A stretch of DNA of 64,000 nucleotides from Ligula intestinalis. Its lineage: Eukaryota; Platyhelminthes; Cestoda; Diphyllobothriidea; Diphyllobothriidae. The DNA lies in assembly GCA_036362985.1 (NCBI GenBank), contig JAYGXS010000005.1, positions 25,821,869 through 25,885,868 on the forward strand. The letters run 5' to 3'. Position numbers and translations under genes: made by a program. This document shows, one piece after another, positions 63,961 to 64,000 of the stretch. The notes under the pieces were generated by a model. It searched no databases, was not told the DNA's origin, and saw only the letters and a program-made list of their open reading frames with translations. How positions within the stretch are numbered: position 1 is the stretch's first letter; every line of letters begins with the position of its first letter.

Positions 63961-64000
63961 GAGGTTTCGGAAATACACTATTTTTCATCATCAGAATGTT
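63940..64000 (-). ncRNA. PLE-type hammerhead ribozyme at the right edge
   Basis: Minus strand: CUGAUGA (63,994-63,988), UGAAAAAUAGUGUAUUUCC as stem II and loop, GAAAC (63,968-63,964), CUC, AGCACAACTACAGTGTAG. Both conserved boxes are intact here, the only PLE-type copy in the window where this is so. Stem III would be ACCU (one C-C mismatch) instead of ACGU. The 5' side of stem I is cut by the window edge. Confidence 0.75.

Noticed and set aside
1..64000. CRISPR arrays, bacterial operons, rRNA genes
   Set aside because: No short regularly spaced direct repeats with unique spacers, no ribosomal RNA sequence and no bacterial gene organisation were seen; the content is eukaryotic repeats.

Overview
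The window looks like repeat-dominated intergenic DNA from a flatworm, probably a parasitic cestode or trematode. This is inferred from the mobile elements: CsRn1-like Gypsy elements, several Penelope-like elements (PLEs) with hammerhead ribozymes, and a tRNA-like hammerhead satellite that resembles Schistosoma Sm-alpha. No intact host protein gene could be recognised. Nearly every interpretable open frame is a decayed piece of a retroelement or Helitron, and there are no bacterial features.

Layout. 1-3.0 kb: nothing recognised. 3.0-7.6 kb: a deleted Gypsy element (RNase H, zinc finger, integrase, 3' LTR), followed by a tandem duplication that includes the LTR and a PLE-related noncoding repeat. 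11.1-16.2 kb: two degenerate PLEs (reverse transcriptase plus GIY-YIG), the first joined in frame to a LINE fragment. 19.4-33.2 kb: copies of an unidentified composite repeat of roughly 3 kb with embedded ~157-bp tandem arrays, interrupted by a 5'-truncated LINE (24.1-26.4 kb) and a 206-bp near-perfect copy of an internal piece of that LINE. 33.9-40.2 kb: a ~530-bp direct repeat pair and two mariner-type MITEs inside a tandem duplication. 40.2-44.1 kb: a minus-strand Gypsy element broken by at least three insertions, one of them a 189-bp hammerhead-bearing insert with a 13-bp target duplication. 44.6-46.4 kb: two LINE reverse transcriptase remnants. 47.2-48.3 kb: a Helitron N-terminal remnant. 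49.1-57.1 kb: a cluster of short non-autonomous LTR elements whose primer-binding sites resemble tRNA-Trp sites. 57.6-64 kb: a PLE cluster with hammerheads, a palindrome, and a 309-bp tandem satellite.

The most interesting part is 57.6-64 kb plus the insert at 41.5 kb. Six 309-bp units (61,858-63,752) each carry, on the minus strand, a tRNA-like module with A and B boxes followed by a type I hammerhead motif. A second, different hammerhead family lies at PLE termini, where the stop codon of the PLE reading frame falls inside the CUGAUGA core. A tRNA-like module related to that of the satellite also occurs in inverted arms flanking the PLE cluster. The isolated insert at 41.5 kb shows that the satellite-type hammerhead has also moved as a discrete insertion. 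All statements rest on reading the sequence; no alignment or folding program was run.
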